In this document: piece by piece, positions 46,460 to 57,282 of the stretch
Layout: each line of letters starts with the position of its first letter
Numbering within the stretch: the first letter of the stretch is position 1
DNA from: Miscanthus floridulus
Taxonomy: Eukaryota > Streptophyta > Magnoliopsida > Poales > Poaceae
Direction of reading: 5' to 3'
Length of the DNA stretch: 64,000 nt
Assembly: GCF_019320115.1 (NCBI RefSeq)
Contig: NC_089597.1
Location: 118,240,000 to 118,303,999 of the forward strand
Position numbers and translations under genes: made by a program
Notes under the pieces: generated by a model
What the model saw: the letters and a program-made list of their open reading frames with translations, nothing else
Databases searched by the model: none
Told to the model about the DNA's origin: nothing

Positions 46460-46476
46460 GTATAGTTGTAGGTCTG

Positions 46477-48205
46477 GTTGTGTATAAATGGTGTGAGTGA
46501 GGTGTTCGTGTGTGTCTGTACGCGAACCGATGCTGCAGCTGAAGCATAGAGATAAAGGTAGCCAACTACTGCCGTGGCGACAAGGATGTTGTTCCTTACA
46601 TAAGCTTCTGCACTCCAACCTCCAGGGTCCAGGTACAGCAGTACAACTTTGCTTGCTTATAATTTTCCGTACATTTAAAACATGTATTATGTTCCATACA
46701 CTTGGTACACAAGTGTTCCATACACTTTTGTATATGTGCTCCTACCTATTCTTTATGAACCATTGTTGAAATTGTAAAGACGGGGTTCCTGATAACTTAT
46801 CTAAATCTAGGCTCATCAGTTAGGAAGGGATTGATGAGCAGGATGTCATGGAAACCAAAAGAATTAATAACCTACACTAGCTTCTACGCTCCAGAGAATT
46901 AATCTCGTCATGCTTATGCATAGCTGATGATCTCAAATGCCTGACAATGCCACTTAATAGCAGCATAGAAACAGGAATGAAAACAGAGTTATTTCTAGTT
47001 TATACGGAGGTCTGAATCTGTCGTATGTTTGTAGTTTTGCTTTTTAGTATCTGCGTGTAGTGAGTTATCTTGGGTTGTTTAGTTAACTGCTGAGTAACAA
47101 ATGTTCAAGCAAACATTAATTTCTCAATTAGTTGATTCTCTCTGTTTTTTTTTAAATGTTTATGTTTCTGCAGCACTAGGATGTGCCTCCAGGGGTGAGA
47201 AACCTAGGGCTGGTTCAGCAAATGCATCGAAGACTCAAGTTGTGGGCACACGGTCTTCAAAATTGAAATCAAATCTTGAAGTGACTATGCTTCCCCTTGC
47301 CTGAAATTACTGGTGCTCAAGAAAATGAGCATATTGAATTGCTGTAATTTTCATATATGTTATTTTACGGCTGATATACTCCGATAGTTTGGTTAAGTTC
47401 TGTGGCTGAAAATGACTGTATTACTGCTAAACTTATTTACTGAATCAATACAATACTGCATTGTTGATTTTTATATTTTTCTTGTTCTTTTACCATGGAA
47501 AATTTGTATCCATAGTGGAAAGAAAGTCCATAGAAATATGGTTCTTGCCAGCTCTAGTCAATGTGTCATATGACTTGAGTATATCACCACTTAGGTTATC
47601 AGATTGATTCTACAACTCTGTTAACTAATTGATTCTACAACTTTGTTAAGTAGTTATATGATTCATATAATAAGATTTCACGATTCTAGTAGTTATCATT
47701 CTAGTTTTGATGCGATTTCAAGTAACAACTTTGTTTGGTTTGAGGTCATTGTTGCCGAAGACACCAATAACAAATTGCCAGCTCATGATCCATGTTGGTT
47801 TGATCCAATGATCTGAAAGATGATGTTAAACGTGAAGTCCAAGCTGGAAAACTATTTTCACCATTGTACACCTCTGTCCTGCTTTTGAAACCAGAAAATT
47901 CCCGAATTTCATGCGGAGACGTGCTCTCATGCTCTGAAAAACAGAAAATGCCGATATTCACACGCATGCAACCGCACAAACATGAATCCAGGGATCTGGC
48001 TCATCGATGCGATGAAACACAAACACCCATACACTACTTACGCCACAGAACTGATTATTACAGTAGCGTTGCTGATAACATAGCAGATGCTATGCCGCTG
48101 CTCGCTGGTGGTTACATCGAGGACATAACAAGCTGTGCGAGGCTTACAACTCCAAGTAGAAACGTAACTGTCGCAGCTCAGGATACGGGAATGGTCATTA
48201 GCCCA
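46477..48205. other. No recognised gene
   Basis: AT-rich intergenic DNA. A short open block follows an acceptor-like TTTCTGCAG at about 47173, and another at 47740-47880. I do not recognise either, and neither extends. The last 300 bases probably contain the 3' UTR of the minus-strand HSA32-like gene. Confidence 0.4.
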
Positions 48206-50318
48206 TTACATCAGGAAGAACGGCGAGGCATAACGAGAGGCCAAGTTGCTTCGGTGCATGTTGAAGCCCCGGAGGCGCTCCAGATTCATCACGTCAGAGT
48301 GGTCGACAAATAGATTTACCTACATAAGCCCGACACATGTCAAAACTTTGGGATCAAATGAACCACGAGAAACAATGGTATCAGCATTACTCAGCTTGAG
48401 TTTATTCAGGGGGGAGAGGAGGAGTCAGTACCCTTGGGCCATATCGTCTGACAAACCACTCTGTGGTGTTGGGGTTGGAAGCTTCAAACATGGTTTTATC
48501 AAGCCCGAGCCGGCCTACAATCTTGGCGATGATGTCTGTCCTCAGAGATTCAGCACGCTGGCAAACATCATCGGCGTCGATCATGATCATATCTGCGCCT
48601 GCTTCCAAGCATCTCTCCGCCCTCCTAATCAGCAGGTCAACATCTTCAACTCTTTCTGCAAGAGTGGACACCAAACACACATGTTCTGAGTAAAAAAAAG
48701 GAATTTGATTTTGCCATACTATAGCTTAGAAAAAATGGCGTAGCATAGTGTGCAAGGCTGTGAACTGTGATAACAAAAGACAATGGTGGCAAAAACGGCT
48801 AAATTATGAATGTTGAATGAAAAAACGCAAGACATTCAAGCAGTTAGTTAAACGAACCGTCTAACTGACCATTGTTCAGTATAAGAGCTGCTGCTTTGTG
48901 CAAACATTATTCAGTACTCAGTATGATAGGAGGTAACTAGGGTCATACCAATCACAGTGTGTATAATAAATGTTGAAAAGACACCCCTGTTTGGTTTACC
49001 TGAGGTCTTCTCCTTGACCGGAGCTATGTACGCCCCACAGGCCCTACCACGAGATGCTGGAATATCAGAACTGTCAAACTTCACTGAAAACATTGGCTTT
49101 GCCCTCAAACCACTACTCTTGATGAGGCGGACTAGCCTCAACAGAGCTTCTTCAGGGAGGTTGAGAGATCCAGCATTCAGCTCAATTGTGTCAAACCCTA
49201 AGGCCTTGCATTCCTGAAGTGGAATACTCATGTCATGTGCTACTCGGAAGTGATTTCACACATTGTTTTCAAACTGTCACAAAATTACATAACCATAACA
49301 GACGCGCATACCTCTACATATTGCTTGAAAGAAGAGGGTCCTTGACGCAGCAAATGCTCTGCCCAATCACCTGTGCTCACATAAATGTCATGCTTGTGTG
49401 CTAGATCAGTGATCTCTCTAACCAACTCCTTTCCCATCAAACTATGGCATCCTCCAGAAAACTTCAAACCATCAACAAATGGACTAACAGAATCCAATAT
49501 TTCCTGAAATAATAAAAAGAAAATGTTTGGCTTGAGTGTCAGTAATGGTTAGGATGGTGAAAAAAGAGAGGAAAATATACAGCAGTCATTTAAGCATAAC
49601 CACCCAGTGCCTGCAAAAACCAGTAAATAGCTATTGATATTCGTTCCTATGGTGAACTGTACTATTACTGTCTATGTCCAATCCCCCCGGGGGGTCTTTA
49701 AAAACAGCTGGGGACTAGTTATTCCTTGCTAAAATCAAAATCCAAGGAGTAATCTACACTTCATTGTGCCTCGATCACATAACAGCCTAGATGCTGGATA
49801 AATATAAAAATACCAGTACAATTAGCATGAATCGGCTATTTCGGTTCGAAAATTTGGCAACGCCCACGACGATCACATTCTGAAACTACTCATTTGGTTT
49901 CAATCCAAGCACTAGTATGAATCTATTATAGTCTTATAGAGACTAATTAACCATCACACGCGTCTTTCACCGAAACAAACACGCCGTATTCGCATTCCAC
50001 GGAAACTGAATCTCACTCCAAGTCCCAACTAGAATACGCCCAATCCAGGCATCCAGCTCGGCACAACACAACACCAAACGAATCAGAGCAGAGCACACGC
50101 AGCGCCCAAAACAGGGGTGGCAGACTGGCAGCTGTGAGCCGGAGGCGAACCTGGAGCGCCTGGTTTGCGGGGCGGAAGGAGTAGAAGGGGCTCCGCATCT
50201 CCGTCACCCCGTACCGCCGCGGCTTCTCCGGCCGGTCCTCCTCCTCGTCCTCGTTGCCGTAGCCGTAGCCCCGCAGCGACAGAGCCACCACCTCCACCCC
50301 CTCTCGCCACCCCCTCAT
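48206..50318 (-). CDS. HSA32: HSA32-like heat-stress-associated protein (ComA/PSL synthase family)
   Basis: Five exons: 50318-50151, 49503-49312, 49213-49000, 48655-48432 and 48319-48206. All introns are GT-AG, the phases fit, and the total is 912 nt (303 aa). The protein matches plant HSA32 throughout: EDRPEKPRRYGVTEMRSP, VDGLKFSGGCHSL, VSTGDWAEHLLRQGPSSF, CKALGFDTIELNAGSL, RAKPMFSVKFDSSDIP, AERCLEAGADMIMIDADDV and NLFVDHSDVMNLERLRG. The fold is a phosphosulfolactate-synthase-like TIM barrel, but plant HSA32 has no proven enzyme activity. In Arabidopsis and rice it prolongs acquired thermotolerance and works with HSP101. The N-terminal 28 residues are longer than in Arabidopsis; the ATG is the first suitable one. 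The gene is intact and is the clearest host gene here. Confidence 0.93.
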
Positions 50319-50447
50319 CGTCGCCGTCGCCGTCCACTCTCTTGCTCAGTTGCGCGCGCTCTCTCCTCCTCTCGCGCTGTGGTGGTCGGACCAAACGGAT
50401 CGCTCGAGAAAAAGCACGGGAGGAAGACGGTGGAAGCTCGCGGCTGC

Positions 50448-50455
50448 TTCTGGAA
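50448..50455. promoter_or_regulatory. Possible minimal heat-shock element
   Basis: TTCTGGAA, an inverted TTCnnGAA pair, lies 130 bases upstream of the HSA32-like ATG. A full element has three units; no third unit in phase is visible, so support is modest. Confidence 0.35.
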
Positions 50456-50803
50456 ACGAGCGCTGGGCCACGGCGATGACGTGTCGTGGGGACCGCCGAA
50501 ACCGAACAGGTGTCTGCGTCTCGACTCCTTTTATCCAGTCTGAACCGGGCTTTCTTGGGCCTAGACCGTCATCACAAGTCCTGTTTCGTGGGCTCTGGTT
50601 TGGTTTCTACTACGTGCTTCCCTGCTAGAAAAGGGCCTACAACCCGGCATATTTTTTTGGTGTGAAATCCCGGCCCAGTATATTGTGTTCACGGATCACG
50701 GGCACATGACATGAGACATGAGTCCTTGTCCTTTGCTCCATTTGTTTGTCCAACGATGGATGATTGAAATTTCACTCTCGGGTCCTGTAACAGAGCTAGT
50801 GTC

Positions 50804-50972
50804 TGTTTGGGACGGCTCCATATTTTTAAGTCAAACATGTGCAGCTTTATAAACTCTGCTCTAGAAAAAAGGTGAAGTTGTAAGAGTACTTAAAGAGGAA
50901 TGTTTTTAGTTTTTGTGGAGTTGCTCCACGATGGAATTTGTGGAGCAGTATTTATGGAGCGGTCCTAAACAA
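50804..50972. repeat. MITE-like element
   Basis: TGTTTGGGACGGCTCCA (50804 on) and TGGAGCGGTCCTAAACA (ending about 50971) form imperfect inverted ends around a 169-bp AT-rich core. This is a frequent MITE type near grass genes. Confidence 0.55.
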
Positions 50973-50994
50973 TCCCCTTAGGTCTTGACTCTAA

Positions 50995-51294
50995 GGGGGC
51001 TCTCTTTGGGCAGGTTCACTTACTAATTACCTACAAAGGGGTTAGGACTCAAAAGAATTTTTAAGATGATTCTTTCTTTGTTGAATGGAAAAGGAACTCA
51101 TCTTTTTCGATTGGCAACATTCTAATCAACCTTAATCTATATGTATTATGGTAGATTAGGTGAAAAACTAATTATTTCCATTCTTATTCAATCTAATACA
51201 TGTGGATTGGAGCAGATTAAAGTGTAGCCAAGCATTGGTTTTACTCTAATCCACCCTAATACATATAGATTAGAGTGCAACCAAACAAACCCTT
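50995..51294. repeat. Tourist-like MITE, uncertain
   Basis: Ends GGGGGCTCTCTTTGGG and CCAAACAAACCC sit next to TAA/TTAA. The core contains repeated TAATCTA/TAGATTA words. Ends are short and imperfect. Confidence 0.4.
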
Positions 51295-51299
51295 AAACA

Positions 51300-52925
51300 A
51301 CAAAAGAAATCAGTCGGTCCTAAAACTATTATCCTGATTATTTTTAATACAAAAATGAGTGGTTGCCCTAGCCCAAAAATAGGTCGAACCTTTGCCCATG
51401 GGCAGGTTTGGGCGCATAATTTAACTGGACTTTCTTTGTCATCTAGGAAATACTCAGTTCTATTTGTTATTTGTTTGCAATTATTTTGCTATTGCAACAT
51501 CTTGAGTGTTTGGCATGAAAGATTCAGATTTCAGAAATACCTTATCGCCTCATGACCTCGATGATAGTAGTTGTTCATCAAGGACTTCAATGTACAAGTT
51601 ATGCTGGCATTCCTATTATATCATTCAAAGGGCTTTTGTCAAAAAAAAATCCTCTTGGATGCAAAAGTTAATATGATTGCTTCTACGTTGATTATTGGTA
51701 ATAAAGGTGTTCCCGGGTGCTAGCACATCATTAAGCAATGGATACTAGTCCCTCGACGTCAACTTGCATAGAAACAGAGTGGCACATGGTGAGAAAGCTA
51801 CAAAACCCTAGAGGACACATGAGGAGTCTAATAATACTCTAGTTGTTTGCTTGCGCCATTAGATTCGTCTAACATAGCTTGTGTCATATATTCTTTTTTT
51901 CATAGCCATGTGTAAACATGTTTTCATTAAGAGGGTAGCAAACACAAGTGCAAAAAAGCAACCCAAGGCTTACTAGAGAAGAGAGAACACAGGAGAAAAA
52001 TAAAGGAAGCAGATATTCAAAGTGACTAATTGACAAAAATAGGAACCAACTTCCGTTATACATCGAAAATAGGCAACTATTAGAACTTACATCAAATCCC
52101 ATTATGATAGATATTATAACATAAATATGTAAAATAAGAACCCGTTTTCACTATGAAAAATATCAGAAAATAATAATAGGAACCGACTTCCGTTACAAAT
52201 GTTGAAAAGAAACAGCATAGAAAAGTGCTTTTGTCACGGCATATATTGAAACCGACAATCAAAGCGAACTTTTGTCGTGAAATATATATATCAGAAGTAG
52301 ACAAAAATAGAAACAATCCATTACGACGTATGTTGAAAACGAACAACAAATGAACCAACTTCGGTTATGATGTTACTATTGCTATGACATATATTGAAAC
52401 CGACAACCAAAGCAAACTTTTGTCGCAAAATATACATTAGAAGTAGACAGAAAATAGAAACTGCCTTCTGTTATGTCGTATGCTGAAAATGAACAACACA
52501 TGAACCAACTTCCATTGTGACATTACTGAACAGACGATAGAGACCGACTTTTGTTAGGGTTACCAATTTTGGTATGGGTTGTGTTCATTGCAAACTTAAC
52601 ACGCTATTGGTTATCACTGCACCTTTTCACCTTGAATTTGCCTTAAGAAGTGCATTAGCTAGAACAATGAGAGTTGACATATTTCAGGTATCTAAATTTT
52701 CAGGCAACGATGTTAGAGAACCGGCTAGTATAATTAGAAAGGACAACTCACAAAAGATAATTAGGATTTTCTTTGAAGTCAAACAATAACAAAATTACAT
52801 ATATTATCTAAATAACAATAAAAAATACACATTGTCTTTATAATCACATGACCTTGCTAGCACACCAGTAAGGAAGCATGAGCCACGATAGTTTTTAATT
52901 CAAAAAAGAAAAAAAACCATAATTA
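51300..52925. other. No gene; AT-rich with a 150-bp duplication
   Basis: No coding region is supported. Two copies of a roughly 150-bp unit (52232-52380 and 52381-52530) share ATATATTGAAACCGACAA, AACTTTTGTCG and AGAAGTAGACA, suggesting the start of a tandem repeat. Confidence 0.5.
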
Positions 52926-53135
52926 GGCCCTATTCGCTTGAACTTATCAGCCGTACCGTTTCAGCGAAATAACAGTGTTTTTCTCTCATAACAAATTAGT
53001 ATCAACATCGGCCCCATTCGCTTCGCTGAAAAAGCAAGCCGAAACTGTTCCGGTTGATTTGTTGTGAGAGAAAAACGCTGTTCCGACTAAAAAACAAGTT
53101 AAAAAAGACAGACTATAAGATAAGTGAACAGGGCC
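52926..53135. repeat. Two hAT-like MITE copies, the second complete
   Basis: The copy at 53010-53135 starts GGCCCCATTCGCTT and ends AAGTGAACAGGGCC. It is flanked by ATCAACATC and ATCAGCATC, a duplication with one mismatch. It carries the TTGTGAGAGAAAAACGCTGTTCCG core also found at 21099-21239. A partial copy (GGCCCTATTCGCTTG) begins at 52926 and stops where the second starts. Confidence 0.7.
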
Positions 53136-53668
53136 ATCAGCATCAACCGTTTTTCCCGTAAGCAGAAGAGGGCTGGGGAGCAAAGCATCACGTCACTCAT
53201 TCCTGTCCTCAACGGTATCCTCATGATACGCTTAGGTCGTCGACTGACAAAGCGACAGCGTAGGATATCTTCTTGCTGATACAGTAAAACTCACATTTCT
53301 GAATTCTAGGCCGCAGTCCACTCTCTGTTTTTATTTTTACTTTTAGATAGAGATAGAGCAACCGTTACTGGACTGACCAGTGTGGTTATTTTTTAAAAAA
53401 ATTTGTTCAAAGACGACTAACCTCTGTGCATTGTATTCAGCACAGAGCAGGGGCGGCCGCTTCCGTGCCTTCTGGTCCCTGGGGAGAGCACGCAGGCTGC
53501 GGCCTGCGGCCCTGTGGCAGCGGCGCACGCTCGCTCCATGATCATCGCGGAAGGAAAATTCCAGTGGCGGCGACGCTCCTCCCTCCTCACTTGTTTACCC
53601 ATGTCAGTTAGACAGTTACCATTGCCGCTGGCTGTATGTGCCGGTGGTGGTGCAGCGACTGCAACGAG

Positions 53669-53868
53669 TAGGGGCGGATCCAGGGCCCGGGCTGTCCGGG
53701 CTGCAGCCCGGGGCGAGTTCATGTAGTCCCTTTAACATATGTGGTATTTAGCCTAAAAAACTATGATCTTAATTAGATAAAAAGAGGCCTAGGAAGCAAA
53801 ATCAGACTGTTTTGAACCTGAATCAGCAGCTCAGCCCGGGGCGCAGCCCTGATCTGGATCCGCCCCTG
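53669..53868. repeat. hAT MITE 260 bp upstream of the zinc-finger gene
   Basis: TAGGGGCGGATCCAG (53669) and CTGGATCCGCCCCTG (53868) are inverted ends, flanked by GCAACGAG (53661-53668) and GCAACGAC (53869-53876). The 200-bp element also has internal GCCCGGGGC palindromes. It sits in the promoter region of the next gene. Confidence 0.85.
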
Positions 53869-54025
53869 GCAACGACCTTCCATGGTTGGGCCTCCTCAGG
53901 TTCTTCGATCTCATCTCATGATCTTGCTGGTGAATCTTTGGCAAATTCATTTGAGATTGAGACCATTTATTGTGCTCAGATTCGATTTGCAATCTCGCAT
54001 TGAATGCATCCTATGTGTTTTGGCC

Positions 54026-54033
54026 GATAAATA
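54026..54033 (+). promoter_or_regulatory. Possible TATA box of the zinc-finger gene
   Basis: GATAAATA, about 105 bases before the ATG at 54131. An upstream ATG at 54037 opens a different frame that overlaps the main one. Confidence 0.4.
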
Positions 54034-54130
54034 GCGATGCCTCTCAGCAGCAGCAGCGGCAGCAATCCGGCCATCCACCGAGGTGAAGGTGTTCCCGGAT
54101 CTTGTAGGAGGAGGAGATCGATCGAAGAAG

Positions 54131-55540
54131 ATGGCCATTCTGTGGTGGACGGCGCTCAAGAGGTCCCTGAGCTGCAAGTCCCAGGGCTCCTGCGACGTGA
54201 TCAAGCGGGACGACGACTCGCGCGGCGCCAGCGCCAGGGAATTCAACCACAAGAAGTCGTCGTTCCTGCTGCAGCCGTCGTCGTCGCTGCCGAGGTCGGG
54301 GTGCTCGCGCTCCATCTCCAACCTGCGGGACGTGATTCACAGCGCCAGGTTCCAGGCGCCACCGGCGGCCGCGTGCGGCAAGTGCGACAGCCCGATGTCG
54401 GTGGAGAGCTGCGGCGTCCTCAACGCGGTGACGCACGACGTGCTGCTCGCTAGCGGGACCCCGGTCTCCCGGTCCGCACGCGACCTCAGGGTCGGTGCCG
54501 GCGCCGGCGCCGCTCCGGGGCTCGCCGCCTGGGACATCGGCGCGGTGCCGCCGTTCGCGCACAGCCCGCTCCTGATGCGCTCCGCCACCGGCGCCCGTCT
54601 CTCCCAGAGGAAGTCACCGCTCCTCCTCGGCGCAGGCGTCTATGGCGACGCCGGGTCGCCCCTTCCCGCCTGGGCCTCCTGCGACGAGGTCGCCGTCCGG
54701 TGCAACCGCTGCGGCGGCCTCTTCCCCAACGACAACGCTCTGGAATCGCATCACCTCGTCTACCACGCCGGTAAGCGCCAGCACCGCGTGCTCCGATCCA
54801 TGCATATTTCTCTGATCAGGAATTCGAAGTCGTTGTGCTGCATTTCATGTCTGATGGCTCCGATCCGGTTCTTCCGTGCAGTCACCGAGGTGGCGGACGG
54901 CGAGACGGCGAGCAAGGTGGTGGAGCTCATATACAGTGTCGGGTGGCCGAATCCCGAGGTCGCGCTGGACCGCGTCGAGCGAGTCGTCAAGGTCCACAGC
55001 ATGGAGCGGCGGGTGGACCGGTTCAAGGAGTACATGGAGGAGGTGAAGGGCAGGGCGGCGGGGCTGACCAACAACAACAAGCACCCCCGCTGCGTCGCCG
55101 ACGGCAACGAGCTGCTCCAGTTCCACGGCACCACCGTCTCCTGCTCCCTCGGCGCCGGCGGCTCGCACAGCGTGTGCACGTCGAGCCTGTGCAACGTCTG
55201 CCGCATCATCCGCCACGGCTTCTCCAGGAACGGCGGCGTCGGCGTGTTCACCACGTCCACGAGCAAGCACGCGCTGGATTGCCTGCAGGAGACCAGCGCC
55301 GCCGGCGGTGGCACTGGTGAGGACGGGCCGGACGGCGGCGTGAAGCACGCGTTGTTCGTGTGCAGGGTGATCGCGGGGAGGATCCACCACCCGCTGGAGA
55401 AGCTGCGGCTGGACGTCGCCGTGCAGCCGGGGTTCGACTCGGTTGCCGGCCAGGTCGGCGACGATTCGAGCATCGAGGAGCTGTACCTGCTCAACCCGAG
55501 AGCTCTTCTCCCGTGCTTCGTGGTCATATGTAAAGCTTAG
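54131..55540 (+). CDS. C2H2 zinc-finger protein with PARP-like C-terminal domain
   Basis: Two exons, 54131-54770 and 54882-55540, with a GT-AG intron of 111 nt (phase 1); 1,299 nt, 432 aa. The start is the ATG in AAGAAGATGGCCATTCTGTGG. Residues 1-60 are basic and Ser-rich; ISNLRDVIHS is a family motif. One C2H2 finger, CNRCGGLFPNDNALESHHLV, sits near residue 195. The C-terminal half matches plant proteins such as At4g27240/At5g54630: ELLQFHGTTVSCSLGAGGSH, CNVCRIIRHGFS, GVGVFTTSTSKHALDC, FVCRVIAGRIHHPLEKL and EELYLLNPRALLPCFVVICK. That fold resembles the poly(ADP-ribose) polymerase catalytic domain. Activity is unproven in this family. The function is probably nuclear but is not established. 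No defects were seen. Confidence 0.9.
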   Translation: MAILWWTALKRSLSCKSQGSCDVIKRDDDSRGASAREFNHKKSSFLLQPSSSLPRSGCSRSISNLRDVIHSARFQAPPAAACGKCDSPMSVESCGVLNAVTHDVLLASGTPVSRSARDLRVGAGAGAAPGLAAWDIGAVPPFAHSPLLMRSATGARLSQRKSPLLLGAGVYGDAGSPLPAWASCDEVAVRCNRCGGLFPNDNALESHHLVYHAGKRQHRVLRSMHISLIRNSKSLCCISCLMAPIRFFRAVTEVADGETASKVVELIYSVGWPNPEVALDRVERVVKVHSMERRVDRFKEYMEEVKGRAAGLTNNNKHPRCVADGNELLQFHGTTVSCSLGAGGSHSVCTSSLCNVCRIIRHGFSRNGGVGVFTTSTSKHALDCLQETSAAGGGTGEDGPDGGVKHALFVCRVIAGRIHHPLEKLRLDVAVQPGFDSVAGQVGDDSSIEELYLLNPRALLPCFVVICKA

Positions 55541-55689
55541 ATCTTGCGGCTTGGTATAGCGATCATATCATAGAGACAAAGCAAAAGATTTAGATCCATC
55601 CTAGTATATTTTATTTTGATATGATTGTCGATTAAAGTAGTTACAGTTTAGTTCATTAGATGCTGGAGATCATGTTTGTCCGTCGTTTG

Positions 55690-56345
55690 CACAAACAAAT
55701 GACATGTTCTCTTTGTTCTTTGTAAGCTATTTCAATAGCGGTTTAAAAGGACGTGAAGTTCCTACAAATCGAAAACCACAAAAAAAAAAAATCCTAACAT
55801 GCAAACAATAAAGACATGTTCTCTTTGACCTTTTTAGCAATTTCAATATCGGCTTAAAGGCGCGGGAAGTTCCTACAAATTGAAAACCACAAAAGAACCT
55901 AACATACAAATAAAAAAGGACATGTTCTCTTTGCTCTTTTTAGCAATTTCAATATCGGCATAAAAGCGCGGGAAGCTCCGACAAATAAAAAACCAGAAAA
56001 GAACCCTAACATACAAACAAAAAAGGACATGTTCTCTTTACTCTTTTTAGCAATTTCAATATCGGCTTAAAAGCGCGGGAAGTTCCTACAAATCGAAACC
56101 CACAAAAGAACCCTAACATACAAACAAAAAAGGCAAGTTCTCTTTACTCTTTTTATCAATTTCAAGATCAGTTTAAAAGCGCGGGAAGCTCCTACAAATC
56201 GAAAATGACAAAAGAACCATAACATACAAACAAAAAAGACATGTTCTCTTTGCTTTTTTTTTAGCAATTTCATTATCGGCTTAAAAGCACGGGAAGTTCC
56301 TACAAATCGAAAAGCACAAAAGAATCTTAATATTAAATGAATGGT
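55690..56345. repeat. Tandem array of about 107-bp units
   Basis: Six units follow each other (starts near 55699, 55814, 55919, 56026, 56130 and 56236). Each has GACATGTTCTCTTT, TTTAGCAATTTCAATATCGG, AAGCGCGGGAAG, CCTACAAATCGAAAACCAC and CCTAACATACAAAC. Decayed units continue to about 56780. It begins 150 bp after the zinc-finger gene's stop codon. Short minus-strand frames here are by-products of the repeat. Confidence 0.88.
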
Positions 56346-56556
56346 TTCCAGTGAAATTCATGTGCTTTAAGATACACACAAACAAAAAAATTATGTTTTA
56401 TTTATCTTCTCAGACGTTTCCTCAATAGTTTAAAATGCGAGAGTTTCCATACATTGAAAATGTCGGATAGAACTCTAATCTAACATCAAATGTATGGTTT
56501 CCCACCAATTTCATGAATTTCAGACACAAACAAATACATCTTTTCTTTATTTTGTA

Positions 56557-56702
56557 CTCCCTCTGTTTCAAATTATAAGTCGCTTTGACTTTTTTTACAT
56601 TCATTTTGCTATGCATCTATAGATATAACAATGTATCTACCTAGATAGGAAAATGGATGAACAAAAAAAGTCAAAGCGACTTATAATTTAGAACGGAAGG
56701 AG
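56557..56702. repeat. Stowaway MITE
   Basis: CTCCCTCTGTTTCAAATTAT at the left and its near-complement ATAATTTAGAACGGAAGGAG at the right, flanked by TA on both sides (56555-56556 and 56703-56704). Length 146 bp. Confidence 0.88.
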
Positions 56703-57282
56703 TAAATATTTTTCTAACGGTTTAAAATGTGGGAAGTCCGCACCGTATTTTTTCTGAACGGTTTCCTGCGTAATTTTCCACACTTCAAACATATTCATGT
56801 TCTTAAATTTGACAATAGTGAGCCAACACACACAAAAACATAAGACTATCTCTAATAACAATACCCAAAATACAAGACCCATTTAACGTTTGGGTAGCAC
56901 TACAGTCAAAAGGTTCGATACCCATTCGACGTCTTCTCCAACAACAGAACCTAAAAGAGAATTCTTTCTGCAAATGAGTTCCAGAAGAGAGGATACTCAT
57001 ATTTGGCTTATGCCTCTCAGGCAACCCAAAATGAGTCTCCCGTATAGATACTCTGTTGGAGACTGATTTTAGATCTCCTGCTACATATTTTAGGTTTAGG
57101 TGCCCATATGAATCATCTATTAGAGACAGTCTATGAGCCGTTAAGCCCAGGTAGCATGCCATGCTTGAGCCCAAGCCCAGCCATCCATGCGGCCCTGCCT
57201 GGGCGCCTGGCTGACTCCCCCAGTGCTATCCTATCACTGCTGAAAGCCTGAAGGCTGAAACCAACTAGGAGCTCTGTCCCAT

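Noticed and set aside
54083..54130. Earlier start for the zinc-finger gene
   Set aside because: The frame extends upstream only with a GTG start; the ATG at 54131 is the natural plant start and fits the family N-terminus.
54844..55390. Large antisense frames opposite the zinc-finger gene
   Set aside because: They are shadows caused by high third-position GC in the real gene.
55690..56345. Regular repeat array that might suggest CRISPR
   Set aside because: Units are about 107 bp with no unique spacers, and the genome is a plant's; it is an ordinary tandem repeat.
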